Source: Halobacillus kuroshimensis DSM 18393
Lineage (GTDB): Bacteria; Bacillota; Bacilli; Bacillales; Halobacillaceae
Length of the DNA: 64,000 nt
Direction of reading: 5' to 3'
Assembly: GCF_000425705.1 (NCBI RefSeq)
Contig: NZ_AUDY01000008.1
Coordinates: 124,001-188,000 of the forward strand
This document shows, one piece after another, positions 24,535-32,777 of this stretch. A program made the translations under genes and the position numbers. Numbering within the stretch: position 1 is the first letter of the stretch; each line of letters begins with the position of its first letter. Under the pieces are notes generated by a model. The model did not search any database. It saw only the letters and a list, made by a program, of their open reading frames with translations, and was not told the DNA's origin.

Positions 24535-26364
24535 ATGAAAGAAATAAGTAAACTTCAGCATCAAGAAAAAGCGTCATTGTCTGTGCTCCATCAGCTTCTT
24601 CAAGCCATCATACGTGAGCATGTTTTTGCTTATGAATGGAAGAATGGGGACAGAGAAATCCACTTGAAATCCAAAAGAGGAATGATCCATGTAATCGTGG
24701 AAAAAACATACATGCTCGGACAAATAGATATCAGCCGTGTCTTTCATATAGACGATAATGGGGTAGAGACTGTGGTCACAACGCCGGAACAGCTGCTGGA
24801 TTTCCTGTATGCCCCTGATGAAAAAGAGTCCGTCCAGCGGTTTTATGATGAAATGGTCAATAGTGCTTCAAACTATGCCCTGGCCCTTGAGGCGGCATCC
24901 ATCAGGAAAACGACCGCCGTTAAAGAAGCCCGCAGACGGGGAGCGGAAACGATGCTGTCCTATGTGGAACATAAAAAACGTGAGAATGCTTCTTTCAGTC
25001 CACTCGTCTATTTTGAACAGTGGGTCATTCAGGGACATACAATCCATCCCGGATCACGCACGCGAATGGGTTTGAGTACGGAAGACATCCGCACTTTTGC
25101 GCCGGAATGGGCGGGGAATCCAGGTGTCATTCCGGCAGCGGTACATAAAGACGTCGTGCGACAGACGACGATGGGGGCGGAAACAGCTTCATCCATTTTA
25201 TTCAAAGAATATAAAGGGCTGGAGCATGCTTTTGAAGCGGCCTGTAGACAGAAGGAAGTCAACAAGGAGGACTATGAACTTCTTCCTGTCCATCCCTGGC
25301 AGTGGGAGCATACGATAAAACCGGACTATAAGGAAGAACTGGACAGCGGTCTGGTATTTCCGGTCCCGGCGTACACCCTTCCAATGACAGCCTTGATTTC
25401 TTTTCGTACCCTTGCTCCCGAAGGAAGCGTCACCCGCCATCATATAAAAACGGCTGTGAACGTACAAATGACGAGTGCAGTCAGGACCGTGTCCGCCGCT
25501 TCAACAAAGAACGGTCCTGCCTTATCCCGTCTTTTTGAAACCCTGTTAAGTCAGGACCCTGATTTGGCCGGGCGTCTGTCTGCGATGAAGGAATCCGCCG
25601 GTCTACACTACGAACCCAAAGGTCCGTTATCTGCTGACGTCAGACATGAAAAGCAGAAGAATCTGGCAGCCATTCTACGTGAAAATCCGGAACAGGATCT
25701 GAATGAAGACGAAGTCGCTGTCCCGGCGGCTGCTCTTGTAGCTGACTCCCCAATCAGCGGTCGGTTAATTGCCCGGGAAATGATGGAGTCGATGGAACAT
25801 TCAACGGCAGCATCTTTTATCAAAGCCTATGCGGAGGCCGTCCTCCCGCCGATTCTGACGCTTTTGACGAAGTATGGTATTGGAATGGAAGCCCATCTGC
25901 AGAATTGTGTGGTTGTATTTTCAAAGGGACGGCCTGAGCGTATCATTTTGAGAGATTATGGCGGCATCCGGATGATGAGCGGGCGGCTCGAACGCTTTTT
26001 TGATCAGCTGCCGATTGATCCGGCTACGAACCTGCTGACCGAGCAGCCGGAGGATCTTTTGCATGTCTTTTCTCATGCGCTGCTTCATAATCACTTCGGC
26101 GAAATCATTACGGCTCTCGCAAGATCCCTTGGCTGTGGAGAGGATGAGATGTGGGAGGAAGTCCGAAAGGTTATTCATGATCAATATGAAGAGTTGAAGA
26201 AGCTTCCTTCCATTCAACGAGAGGCGGAAGAAGACGAGAGGGCCTTATGTTCCGGCCCGTCTAAGATGAAAGCCCTCGTTCAAATGAGACTCACAGATCA
26301 ATATACAGACTATCGTTATGTGGATGCTCCCAATCCACTGACAAAGGAGGTGACGAAGAAATGA
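24535..26364 (+). CDS. IucA/IucC family siderophore synthetase (first)
   Basis: A 609-residue NRPS-independent siderophore (NIS) synthetase, which activates a carboxylate with ATP and joins it to an amine or alcohol. Motifs in order: IQGHTIHPGSRTRMG, LLPVHPWQWEH, ISFRTLAPEGS, TAVNVQMTSAVRTVS, DSPISGRLI, MEAHLQNCVVVF and RDYGGIRM in the C-terminal FhuF-like part. I start at the ATG 24535 behind AAGAGGTG. First gene of a three-gene operon; its stop overlaps the next start by four bases. The type (citrate, ketoglutarate or citryl-derivative) cannot be decided by eye. Confidence 0.92.
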   Translation: MKEISKLQHQEKASLSVLHQLLQAIIREHVFAYEWKNGDREIHLKSKRGMIHVIVEKTYMLGQIDISRVFHIDDNGVETVVTTPEQLLDFLYAPDEKESVQRFYDEMVNSASNYALALEAASIRKTTAVKEARRRGAETMLSYVEHKKRENASFSPLVYFEQWVIQGHTIHPGSRTRMGLSTEDIRTFAPEWAGNPGVIPAAVHKDVVRQTTMGAETASSILFKEYKGLEHAFEAACRQKEVNKEDYELLPVHPWQWEHTIKPDYKEELDSGLVFPVPAYTLPMTALISFRTLAPEGSVTRHHIKTAVNVQMTSAVRTVSAASTKNGPALSRLFETLLSQDPDLAGRLSAMKESAGLHYEPKGPLSADVRHEKQKNLAAILRENPEQDLNEDEVAVPAAALVADSPISGRLIAREMMESMEHSTAASFIKAYAEAVLPPILTLLTKYGIGMEAHLQNCVVVFSKGRPERIILRDYGGIRMMSGRLERFFDQLPIDPATNLLTEQPEDLLHVFSHALLHNHFGEIITALARSLGCGEDEMWEEVRKVIHDQYEELKKLPSIQREAEEDERALCSGPSKMKALVQMRLTDQYTDYRYVDAPNPLTKEVTKK

Positions 26365-28334
26365 TTCCTACAGATCTTCACACGATGCCCCGACCGATTT
26401 TTGAAGAGGAGAAGTGTCTGGAGTTCCTGACCACTTCGTATCCGGAACTCGTATCCTATTTCCATAAACATAGAGATAACGGGAGAAAGGGAATTCTGCA
26501 TAAACTGGCCGATTCGATCCTTCGCGAGAACATTCAGGGGATGTATCAAACCGCTCGGAAGGTTGAAGTGGAGCGTGGGACGCTGCTGGCAGATGGAATC
26601 CCCGTCTCCGAAGAGCCTCTGTATAAGGGGCTGAAAAACCAGCCTCTCGAAGAAGGCAGGGACTATCTGTTCATCTGCCGGGGGGATTATGGTGTCTTAT
26701 TTCCGATCCGCCGGGTATCTGCCTTCCAAATGATTGAAACGGCGGAGGGAATCCTGTTTGTCTCCAGCGAAGGCTGCCGGCGTGTGGAATCAGCGGCTGA
26801 CCTTCTTCATCTATTATTTTCCGTGGAGGATTTTCCGAACCTATTCCCATTTACACGGGAACTGAATAATGGAACGGCGAATTTAACAATGGCACTTGCT
26901 TTTGATGAGGTATGGAAGGATGGAGTGAAGAAGGAAGCCCATAATCTTGGAGCGGATACACTGTTTTCTTATCTGGCCTCTAAAAGAGGGTCCGGATTTT
27001 CGCCAGGATTGTTTTTCGAACAACTTGTCGTCGAGGGGCATCATTTACACCCGGGAGCTAAGACGAAACTCGGTCTTTCCTATCCAGATGTGTTCCGGTT
27101 TTCACCTGAATTTCATCAGCCGTTTACCATCCGGTTTGCGGCTGTGAGGCGGAGTGCGCTTGTTATGACAGAGACCGGCCTGGAGGAGTACTTTACGGAT
27201 CAGGCAACGGCTGCCCGACGGGAGCTTGCAGATAAAGGGTATGAAGCGGGGGAGTATGAGGTGGTCCCTGTCCATCCGTGGCAGATGGAAAACGCTCTTC
27301 CCGTTATTTATGAAAATGAGATAAAAAGCGGGGTGGTTGTTCTATTGGATCAGCCATACTTGGATGCGGAAGCTACCTCATCGTTTCGAACTGTGGCCCC
27401 GAGAGGGAATGAACCGGTCATGAAATTGGCGGTCAACAGCCAGATGACATCCACGATCCGGTCGATTTCGATGCAGACGGCTATGAATTCCACTGTCTTT
27501 TCCCGTCTGATTCAGGACATCTACGAGAAAGAATCAGATATGAAGAGCTTCGTTCCTCTGATGGAGCTTTCCGGTGCGGCCTTCAAATCGGACGACCGCC
27601 TTAAAAGCAGGAATTTAACAATGCTGCTGCGGGAAGACATCGATCATCATTTGGAGGATGAAGAATGGGCGGTGGCTGGAATGGCCCTCTATGCCGAATC
27701 TCCGATCAGCGGCCGGACCGTTTTGAGAGATATAATCGAAGAACTGAGCCGCTGTGAAAACCTTACGATAGCAGAAGCATCGGAATCCTTTTTCAAGTCC
27801 TATGTTGAGAAGGTTCTTCCTGGTTATTTGAAGCTGATGGTGAAATACGGCATCGCCCTGGAGGGGCATTTGCAGAACAGTATTCCCGTCTTCAAAAACG
27901 GCCGTCTTTCCCGTTTCTTCTTTCGTGACTGGGGCGGATCGCGCATTTATACAGACCGTCTCCGCAGCCGCGGTCATACCCCGGCGTTCGCCGCTGATTC
28001 TGTCAGTGTGACGAACAACTTGTCCGACATGCACCATAAGCTGTATTACACGGTCTTCCAAAATCACCTCGGGGAAATCATCCGCCAGCTGAGTGAGTGG
28101 ACAAATGCCGGAGAGACGTGGTTCTGGGACGTGGTGAAACAGCAGTGTGAACAGATACTGGACGAGCTGGCAGTTGATGAAGCATCGGACAAGGCTGTGA
28201 AGGAAGACCGTGATTTCCTCTATCAGCCTGTGGTCATGCACAAATCGTTGACAAAAATGCGTCTTACGAACAGTCAGGGGTATGGGTACAATGAAGTGCC
28301 GAATCCGTTAGGGCGTCAGGTTGTGGAGGAATAA
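26361..28334 (+). CDS. IucA/IucC family siderophore synthetase (second)
   Basis: A 657-residue second NIS synthetase: EGHHLHPGAKTKLG, VVPVHPWQMEN, SSFRTVAPRGN, LAVNSQMTSTIRSIS, ESPISGRTV, LEGHLQNSIPVF and RDWGGSRI. It is clearly diverged from the first, so the pair probably performs two different condensations, as in achromobactin or staphyloferrin pathways. The ATG at 26361 overlaps the previous stop (ATGA) with an AAAGGAGGTGA site, indicating translational coupling. The N-terminal 120 residues before the conserved core are longer than in the first enzyme. Confidence 0.92.
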   Translation: MIPTDLHTMPRPIFEEEKCLEFLTTSYPELVSYFHKHRDNGRKGILHKLADSILRENIQGMYQTARKVEVERGTLLADGIPVSEEPLYKGLKNQPLEEGRDYLFICRGDYGVLFPIRRVSAFQMIETAEGILFVSSEGCRRVESAADLLHLLFSVEDFPNLFPFTRELNNGTANLTMALAFDEVWKDGVKKEAHNLGADTLFSYLASKRGSGFSPGLFFEQLVVEGHHLHPGAKTKLGLSYPDVFRFSPEFHQPFTIRFAAVRRSALVMTETGLEEYFTDQATAARRELADKGYEAGEYEVVPVHPWQMENALPVIYENEIKSGVVVLLDQPYLDAEATSSFRTVAPRGNEPVMKLAVNSQMTSTIRSISMQTAMNSTVFSRLIQDIYEKESDMKSFVPLMELSGAAFKSDDRLKSRNLTMLLREDIDHHLEDEEWAVAGMALYAESPISGRTVLRDIIEELSRCENLTIAEASESFFKSYVEKVLPGYLKLMVKYGIALEGHLQNSIPVFKNGRLSRFFFRDWGGSRIYTDRLRSRGHTPAFAADSVSVTNNLSDMHHKLYYTVFQNHLGEIIRQLSEWTNAGETWFWDVVKQQCEQILDELAVDEASDKAVKEDRDFLYQPVVMHKSLTKMRLTNSQGYGYNEVPNPLGRQVVEE

Positions 28335-28337
28335 GGA

Positions 28338-29507
28338 ATGGATATCGAGAAGATCATAAATGAAAAGCATCAAGGAAAAGATCCCGTCTGTGCGTATGTC
28401 TATGACCTACAGCAGCTGAAAAGCCATGCGGAATCACTGAAGTCGAGCCTGCCGGATTTTTGTGAATTGTATTATGCTGTAAAAGCAAACCCGGACCCTA
28501 ATGTTTTAGCGGCGCTTACTCCTATCGTAGATGGTTTTGACACGGCATCAGAGGAGGAGATGAATAAAGCAGGGGGAGAACGGCCGCTTCTTTTCGGTGC
28601 GCCTGCTAAGAAAGACAGGGAAATCGCAGCCGCTGTAGAAAAAGGGATTCGGTACATCAATGTGGAGAGCCTTCACGATCTATACCGGATCAATGAAGCG
28701 GCTGGGAAATCTGGAAAAGTCATGCCTGTCCTGCTGCGCGTCAACCTTCGGAAGGATGTGCCGGAAAGTCATCATATGATGTCTGGAACACCCACCCAGT
28801 TCGGTATTGATGAATATCAGATGCCGGATATTCTGAAGGCTGCGGCCGGACTGGATCATGTTGATGTGAAAGGTTTCCATTTTCACGCCATGTCCAACAA
28901 CCTCGATGCGGAAAAGCACGTAGCTTTTACCGGTCTCTGCATCCAGAAGGCTAAGGACTGGGCCGGCGCGTTCCACCTGGATCTGGAAACCGTCGATGTC
29001 GGGGGAGGCATCGGTATCAATTACTGGGACCCGGACACACCTTTTGACTGGATGACGTTCGTTGAAGGAATTCAAAAATTGGAGAAAGAAGCCGGGGACA
29101 TGACAGTGATTTTGGAACTGGGACGCTATATGACAGCCGGATGTGGTTATTATGTAACAGAGGTTCTGGATGTGAAGGAAAACCATGAGCAAGCCTTTGC
29201 CCTTGTGCGCGGCGGCTCCCACCACCTTCGTCTGCCGGCGGCGTGGAAAATGAGTCAACCGTTCCAGGTCATTCCTGTAGATAGGTGGGAGAAAAACTGG
29301 CCGCGTCCGGGTGTTGTAAATCAGGATGTAACAATTACTGGAGAACTATGTACGCCGAATGACGTGCTCGTCCGCGGGGAGAAGGTGGATAAGCTTCGTG
29401 CCGGAGATCTTGTTGTTTTTGAATATGCCGGAGCTTATGCCTGGACGATTTCACACCATGACTTTTTAAGTCATCCTAAACCTCAGATGATCTATTTGGA
29501 TGAGTGA
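28338..29507 (+). CDS. Type III PLP-dependent decarboxylase of siderophore synthesis
   Basis: 389 residues of the alanine-racemase-fold decarboxylases (diaminopimelate/ornithine type). The PLP lysine is in YYAVKANPDPNVLAAL near residue 49; further motifs are FHFHAMSNN, VDVGGGIGINYW, ELGRYMTAGCGYY, the substrate-pocket cysteine in GELCTPNDVL, and EYAGAYAWT. In NIS clusters enzymes of this type (PvsE, AcsE, SbnH) decarboxylate an amino-acid-citrate intermediate. Three bases separate it from the previous gene. No exporter, importer or amine-supply gene accompanies the operon. Confidence 0.9.
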   Translation: MDIEKIINEKHQGKDPVCAYVYDLQQLKSHAESLKSSLPDFCELYYAVKANPDPNVLAALTPIVDGFDTASEEEMNKAGGERPLLFGAPAKKDREIAAAVEKGIRYINVESLHDLYRINEAAGKSGKVMPVLLRVNLRKDVPESHHMMSGTPTQFGIDEYQMPDILKAAAGLDHVDVKGFHFHAMSNNLDAEKHVAFTGLCIQKAKDWAGAFHLDLETVDVGGGIGINYWDPDTPFDWMTFVEGIQKLEKEAGDMTVILELGRYMTAGCGYYVTEVLDVKENHEQAFALVRGGSHHLRLPAAWKMSQPFQVIPVDRWEKNWPRPGVVNQDVTITGELCTPNDVLVRGEKVDKLRAGDLVVFEYAGAYAWTISHHDFLSHPKPQMIYLDE

Positions 29508-29510
29508 TAG

Positions 29511-29568
29511 AAGCCTCCCGCAAAAGGAGGCTTTAAGGCTGTCGAGAAAGCTTTCGACAGCTTTTTTT
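29511..29568 (+). terminator. Double terminator of the siderophore operon
   Basis: First hairpin AAGCCTCC/GGAGGCTT (29511-29534), then a stronger one GCTGTCGA/TCGACAGC (29538-29561) followed by seven T. Confidence 0.88.
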
Positions 29569-29581
29569 AGTTTTGACACTT

Positions 29582-29621
29582 TTAAAGCTTGTTGTTGATA
29601 TACGAAGAATGCGAACGATCA
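29582..29621 (+). repeat. Upstream repeat element, copy 1
   Basis: TTAAAGCTTGTTGTTGATAT and following bases match TTAAAGTTTGGTGTTGATAT at 60728 over roughly 30 bases with few differences. Both copies come just after a gene end and before a copy of the CTGAGTCTT repeat. Apart from terminators and repeats, I see nothing else in the 29508-29826 gap. Confidence 0.6.
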
Positions 29622-29692
29622 TTCTATTATGATAATTTTAGATTTTCTACTTTCACGATGTAATCATTGAATTTTTGCCCCGAATTGGATAT

Positions 29693-29731
29693 ATACCTTG
29701 TAACTGAGTCTTCCAGTAAAGGGCAGATTTG
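29693..29731 (+). repeat. Dispersed short repeat, copy R1
   Basis: Core CTGAGTCTTCCAGTAAAGGG, close to CTGAGTCTTTCGCTAAAGGG at 60791. About 20 bases later the word CTTGAATTCGAG follows, which also occurs in copy R7 (63090 region). Confidence 0.65.
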
Positions 29732-29826
29732 CGGAAGGCTTGAATTCGAGATATTAGGCAGTTTGAAACTCAATTGGGATGGTATCGTATATGTAATAAG
29801 AGTTTTTTATAATAGGAGGGGGGATT

Positions 29827-30012
29827 ATGAAAGGCAGGAGGAATACTATCTTAAATATTTTAGGGATTATCCTTTGTTTTGCTATATTTGCTGTCAGCAT
29901 TTTGTATGTTGAGCAGTACGTCTTGCTTACTTTATCAGGGATATTAGGATTTATTGGAGTAAGTTTCTTTGTATATCTTATCGTAACAAGTAACTTAAAA
30001 AGTGATGTGTAG
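29827..30012 (+). CDS. Small membrane protein, 61 aa
   Basis: Two transmembrane helices after a basic start (MKGRRNTILNILG), with a short polar tail SNLKSDV. The ATG has a strong AGGAGGGGG site. The gene is much more AT-rich than the siderophore operon beside it and lies between repeat copies R1 and R2. Family not recognised. Confidence 0.65.
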   Translation: MKGRRNTILNILGIILCFAIFAVSILYVEQYVLLTLSGILGFIGVSFFVYLIVTSNLKSDV

Positions 30013-30059
30013 TAATATTTCTTTTTTATACAACGGTTTTCATTTAAAGTCTTATACTA

Positions 30060-30100
30060 AAATGTCTTGAAAACAATTCTTTCTGTATCGGTGGCGTTTG
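30060..30100 (+). repeat. Dispersed short repeat, copy R2
   Basis: Contains ATGTCTTGAAAACAATTCTT and TTCTGTATCGGTGGC; over about 36 bases it differs at only about five positions from copy R6 (61096). Confidence 0.72.
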
Positions 30101-30180
30101 CGATATAAGCATTCGCTCAATACATAGTTAAGAACCGGATAGGTGCTTAAAGAAGAGTACTTCGGGAGAGGTGGGGGAAG

Positions 30181-30330
30181 TTGAGAGCTTTAATAAGTTC
30201 AATATTAGCCTTTCTAGTAGTCTGGACAGGCTTTGGATTGTTTTTCAATGACTTTGATGAAGGCATACTTATCTTCACTATTGCTGGGATTATTACAGGT
30301 TATAACATTGGGAAGAAGAAGAAAAAATAA
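30181..30330 (+). CDS. Small membrane protein, 49 aa
   Basis: Begins with TTG at 30181 directly behind a long GGAGAGGTGGGGGAAG ribosome site. It encodes one or two hydrophobic segments (SSILAFLVVWTGFGLFF, then LIFTIAGIITGYN) and a five-lysine tail. AT-rich. The next gene starts 17 bases later, so the two are probably co-transcribed. Family not recognised. Confidence 0.55.
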   Translation: MRALISSILAFLVVWTGFGLFFNDFDEGILIFTIAGIITGYNIGKKKKK

Positions 30331-30347
30331 TAATTGGAGTGCAAAGT

Positions 30348-30548
30348 ATGTCATCGATGAAAAGGAAAGCACGAATATCACAATCAACCTCTATTACCCT
30401 ATTAATAATTGCCCTACTATTAACTATTAATGGGTTGAGAGAGAGTGCTTATTTTGCGATAACTATGATAATTGCGTTGGGAGTTACTTTATATTGGGCA
30501 ATCATAGAACACAAAATTAAAAAACAAGATAGAAATAAAAGTGAGTGA
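30348..30548 (+). CDS. Small membrane protein, 66 aa
   Basis: Two transmembrane segments (SITLLIIALLLTINGL and YFAITMIIALGVTLYWAI) between a basic start MSSMKRKAR and a basic tail. The ATG 30348 has a GGAGTG site 6 bases upstream. AT-rich; ends 30 bases before repeat copy R3. Family not recognised. Confidence 0.6.
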   Translation: MSSMKRKARISQSTSITLLIIALLLTINGLRESAYFAITMIIALGVTLYWAIIEHKIKKQDRNKSE

Positions 30549-30579
30549 TACAGATACACCAAAGATGATAAATTAATTT

Positions 30580-30640
30580 TAAATTCAAGAATTCAACTAT
30601 CGGAGGCTTATCTGCAGTAAAGATGAGTCTCTTTTTAGTG
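30580..30640 (+). repeat. Dispersed short repeat, copy R3 (diverged)
   Basis: TTCAAGAATTCAACTATCGG then AGGCTTATCTG; the TATCGGAGGCTTATCT part parallels TATCGGGGGCTAATCT of copy R6. A second GATGAGTCTC word follows within 30 bases. Confidence 0.5.
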
Positions 30641-30737
30641 AGAAAGGATTGAGGTCCTTACTCCCATTTGAAATAATTGGAATTATGTAAAGGCTGAATT
30701 TATTAATGAACACACTACCATTGATTAAGGAGGTACT

Positions 30738-31013
30738 ATGAAGAAAATATTATTAGCAATATCAGTAATTGTTAACCTGATTTACTTAATTAACGTACTT
30801 GTTGGTATCGGAATCAGACTGTCTAATGTAATGAATGTTATCTTGGGATTGATATTTGTAGTAAGTATTTTGGGCGCAATATATTTCTTAGTACGATCAA
30901 AACAAGATTCGGGCTATCACCCTTATCTGTCACTTGCTGTGCTTACATTAAGTATAGCTTCCTTGGGATGGTTTGCTTTTATAAATTATTTATCTTTAAT
31001 AATGGGAGGGTAG
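30738..31013 (+). CDS. Small membrane protein, 91 aa
   Basis: Three transmembrane segments: the N-terminal LLAISVIVNLIYLINVLVG (could also act as a signal anchor), then VILGLIFVVSILGAIYFLV and LAVLTLSIASLGWFAF. The ATG follows AAGGAGG. AT-rich, single gene, with repeat copy R4 and a terminator behind it. Family not recognised. Confidence 0.65.
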   Translation: MKKILLAISVIVNLIYLINVLVGIGIRLSNVMNVILGLIFVVSILGAIYFLVRSKQDSGYHPYLSLAVLTLSIASLGWFAFINYLSLIMGG

Positions 31014-31030
31014 GTTTCGTATAATGTCTA

Positions 31031-31072
31031 CATCTCGAAATCGAGTCTTTGGGTAACGGGGGCTTAAGTTGA
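31031..31072 (+). repeat. Dispersed short repeat, copy R4
   Basis: ATCTCGAAATCGAGTCTTTG then GTAACGGGGGC; the inverted core CTCGAAATCGAG parallels CTTGAAATCAAG of copy R6. Confidence 0.65.
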
Positions 31073-31085
31073 ATAAGTCAAATAT

Positions 31086-31124
31086 AAAAAAGGAACTTTC
31101 ATAAAATCGGAAGTTCCTTTTTGT
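31086..31124 (+). terminator. Rho-independent terminator
   Basis: Stem AAAAAGGAACTT/AAGTTCCTTTTT with a 12-base loop. It ends the AT-rich mini-gene stretch. Between here and 31372 I see no supportable gene. Confidence 0.82.
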
Positions 31125-31372
31125 AGTAATATCAACAGTAAACTTTAACAATGCCTTCGTTTTAAAGTTAGAGAACATTCCGCTGGTCCGGATGGCTGTG
31201 TAGGCCATATGTGGCGGAGGCAGACATCCACCAATAAGCAAGAGTAGCCCCGGAGAAGGCCAGGACTTTTACAATATTTAAAAGCTATTCTGTGGACGGT
31301 TTCATGAGCATTTATTCTATCAATCTATTCATCTTATTGTATGATGAAGAGAGAAGAAAAGGAGGAAAGGCA

Positions 31373-32005
31373 ATGGCATCCAGTAAACGAAACACATCCG
31401 GTCCGTGGAGACCTTTTCTTTTTCTCCTTTTAGCGGCTGGTCTTGTTTACCTCATCGTACAGGAAGCTGGCGGTGGTGGAGTGATGAGCAGTATCGTTGA
31501 GGAACAGACGGACCCGCTATCAAACAATGTCCGGCAGTATGAAGAGGAAGTGGAGAAATACGCAGCCGAAGAGGGGATTGCAGACCAGACGGATGTGCTG
31601 CTGGCCCTTATGATGCAGGAATCCGGCGGCCGAGGGGATGACCCGATGCAGGCGTCTGAGTCCTATTGCGGGGAAGTCGGGTGTATAGAAGATCCGGAAG
31701 TATCCATCAGGCAGGGTGTGTCCTACTTTGCCACAACGTTGGAAAAGGCAGATGGCGATGTCAAGCTTGCCCTGCAGGCCTACAACTTCGGGGCCGGTTT
31801 TATCGATTATGTCATGAACCGTGGCGGCGAATATACACAGGAACTGGCCATTTCTTTTTCAGCAGAAAAATATGAAGAGTTGAAGGGTACGGGGGAATAC
31901 AGCTGTATCCGGGAAGAAGCTGAGCAGTATGATGCCTGTTACGGGGATATCTATTATGTAGATGCTGTACTCGATTATTATGAAGAAGAAGGGGGCGTAT
32001 CATGA
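31373..32005 (+). CDS. Membrane-anchored lysozyme-like (CwlT-type) protein
   Basis: 210 residues: a basic N-terminus and one membrane anchor (RPFLFLLLAAGLVYLIVQ), a short spacer, then a lysozyme-like domain with the catalytic glutamate in ALMMQESGGRG and the motifs SIRQGVSYFATTL and ALQAYNFGAGFIDY. This is the lysozyme-like fold of CwlT-type N-acetylmuramidases that cut peptidoglycan outside the membrane. I start at the ATG 31373 (GGAGGAAAGG site). It overlaps the next gene by four bases. Confidence 0.85.
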   Translation: MASSKRNTSGPWRPFLFLLLAAGLVYLIVQEAGGGGVMSSIVEEQTDPLSNNVRQYEEEVEKYAAEEGIADQTDVLLALMMQESGGRGDDPMQASESYCGEVGCIEDPEVSIRQGVSYFATTLEKADGDVKLALQAYNFGAGFIDYVMNRGGEYTQELAISFSAEKYEELKGTGEYSCIREEAEQYDACYGDIYYVDAVLDYYEEEGGVS

Positions 32006-32247
32006 GGGCTTTTAGAGCGGTTACCTATGATGTCTGTCCGCACGAATCGTTATTTGAAGCCATGAACAGCTATGTAATTGAAAAGGAAGAGGATATAGAA
32101 GCCGCTGCAGCCAAAGCGGCCGCGCAGGATGTGGCTCCTGTTGTCCACGTATACCAAACGCCGGTGGAGGATGAATCAGCTCCCCTGTTTTATAAAGAAT
32201 ACACCTTTGACGCCTACACATGCCGCTGCGGAGAACCCCGGGAATGA
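32002..32247 (+). CDS. Hypothetical protein coupled to the lysozyme gene, 81 aa
   Basis: Soluble, acidic and alanine-rich, with a central helix (EKEEDIEAAAAKAAAQD) and a C-terminal pair of cysteines in TCRCGEPRE plus one at VCPHES, which could bind a metal. The ATG lies within the stop of the upstream gene, so the two are translationally coupled. A terminator follows at once. Family not recognised. Confidence 0.6.
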   Translation: MRAFRAVTYDVCPHESLFEAMNSYVIEKEEDIEAAAAKAAAQDVAPVVHVYQTPVEDESAPLFYKEYTFDAYTCRCGEPRE

Positions 32248-32268
32248 AAACTCATTCCGGGGTTTTTG
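32234..32268 (+). terminator. Rho-independent terminator
   Basis: Stem AACCCCGGAATGA-type arms (one extra G on the left) with loop AAAAC, followed by five T; overlaps the end of the 81-aa gene. Confidence 0.82.
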
Positions 32269-32340
32269 TGTGGAAGAAGATTGAAAACCTTCAATTATTT
32301 TGAAATAATAAATAAAGATTCATAGAAAGGGTGACGATTG

Positions 32341-32763
32341 GTGAGGGCAGTTGGATTAAACCATCTTCTTTATTCAGTCTCAGACCTGGAGCGCTCCATC
32401 CATTTTTATCAGGACATTTTTGGCGCTCGTCTGCTTGCGAAGGGGAAAACGACCGCTTACTTTGATCTTGCAGGGATATGGCTGGCCCTTAACGAAGAAA
32501 AGAATATACCGAGGCCTGAGCAGGCGTCCTACACGCATACCGCTTTTTCCATAGAGGAAAACGAACTCCCATCAATGGTCTTGAAGCTGGAGGACCGGGG
32601 TGTAAACATTTTAAGCGGCAGGGAACGGGAGGACGGCGATCGGTCATCGGTCTATTTTACAGATCCTGATGGGCATAAATTCGAGTTTCATACCGGGACA
32701 TTGGCGGACAGGATGGATCATTACAAAAAGACGAAGCCGCATATGGAATTTTATGATGACTGA
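32341..32763 (+). CDS. fosB: Metallothiol transferase FosB (fosfomycin/bacillithiol)
   Basis: A 140-residue VOC-fold enzyme that opens the epoxide of fosfomycin with bacillithiol. The metal ligands appear at His in GLNHLLYSVSDLERS, His in SYTHTAFSIEE and Glu in DGHKFEFHTGTL. The stretch YFDLAGIWLALNEE and the C-terminal DRMDHYKKTKPHMEFY match the Bacillus FosB pattern closely. Start at GTG 32341, with TTG 32338 equally possible behind AAAGGGTG. Intrinsic FosB is common in Bacillaceae, so no recent transfer need be assumed. Confidence 0.88.
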   Translation: MRAVGLNHLLYSVSDLERSIHFYQDIFGARLLAKGKTTAYFDLAGIWLALNEEKNIPRPEQASYTHTAFSIEENELPSMVLKLEDRGVNILSGREREDGDRSSVYFTDPDGHKFEFHTGTLADRMDHYKKTKPHMEFYDD

Positions 32764-32777
32764 TCAGGAGGGGCAGG

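Noticed and set aside
30996-31241. Minus-strand frame of 81 codons
   Set aside because: It lies over a terminator and repeat R4, starts without a ribosome site and looks non-coding.
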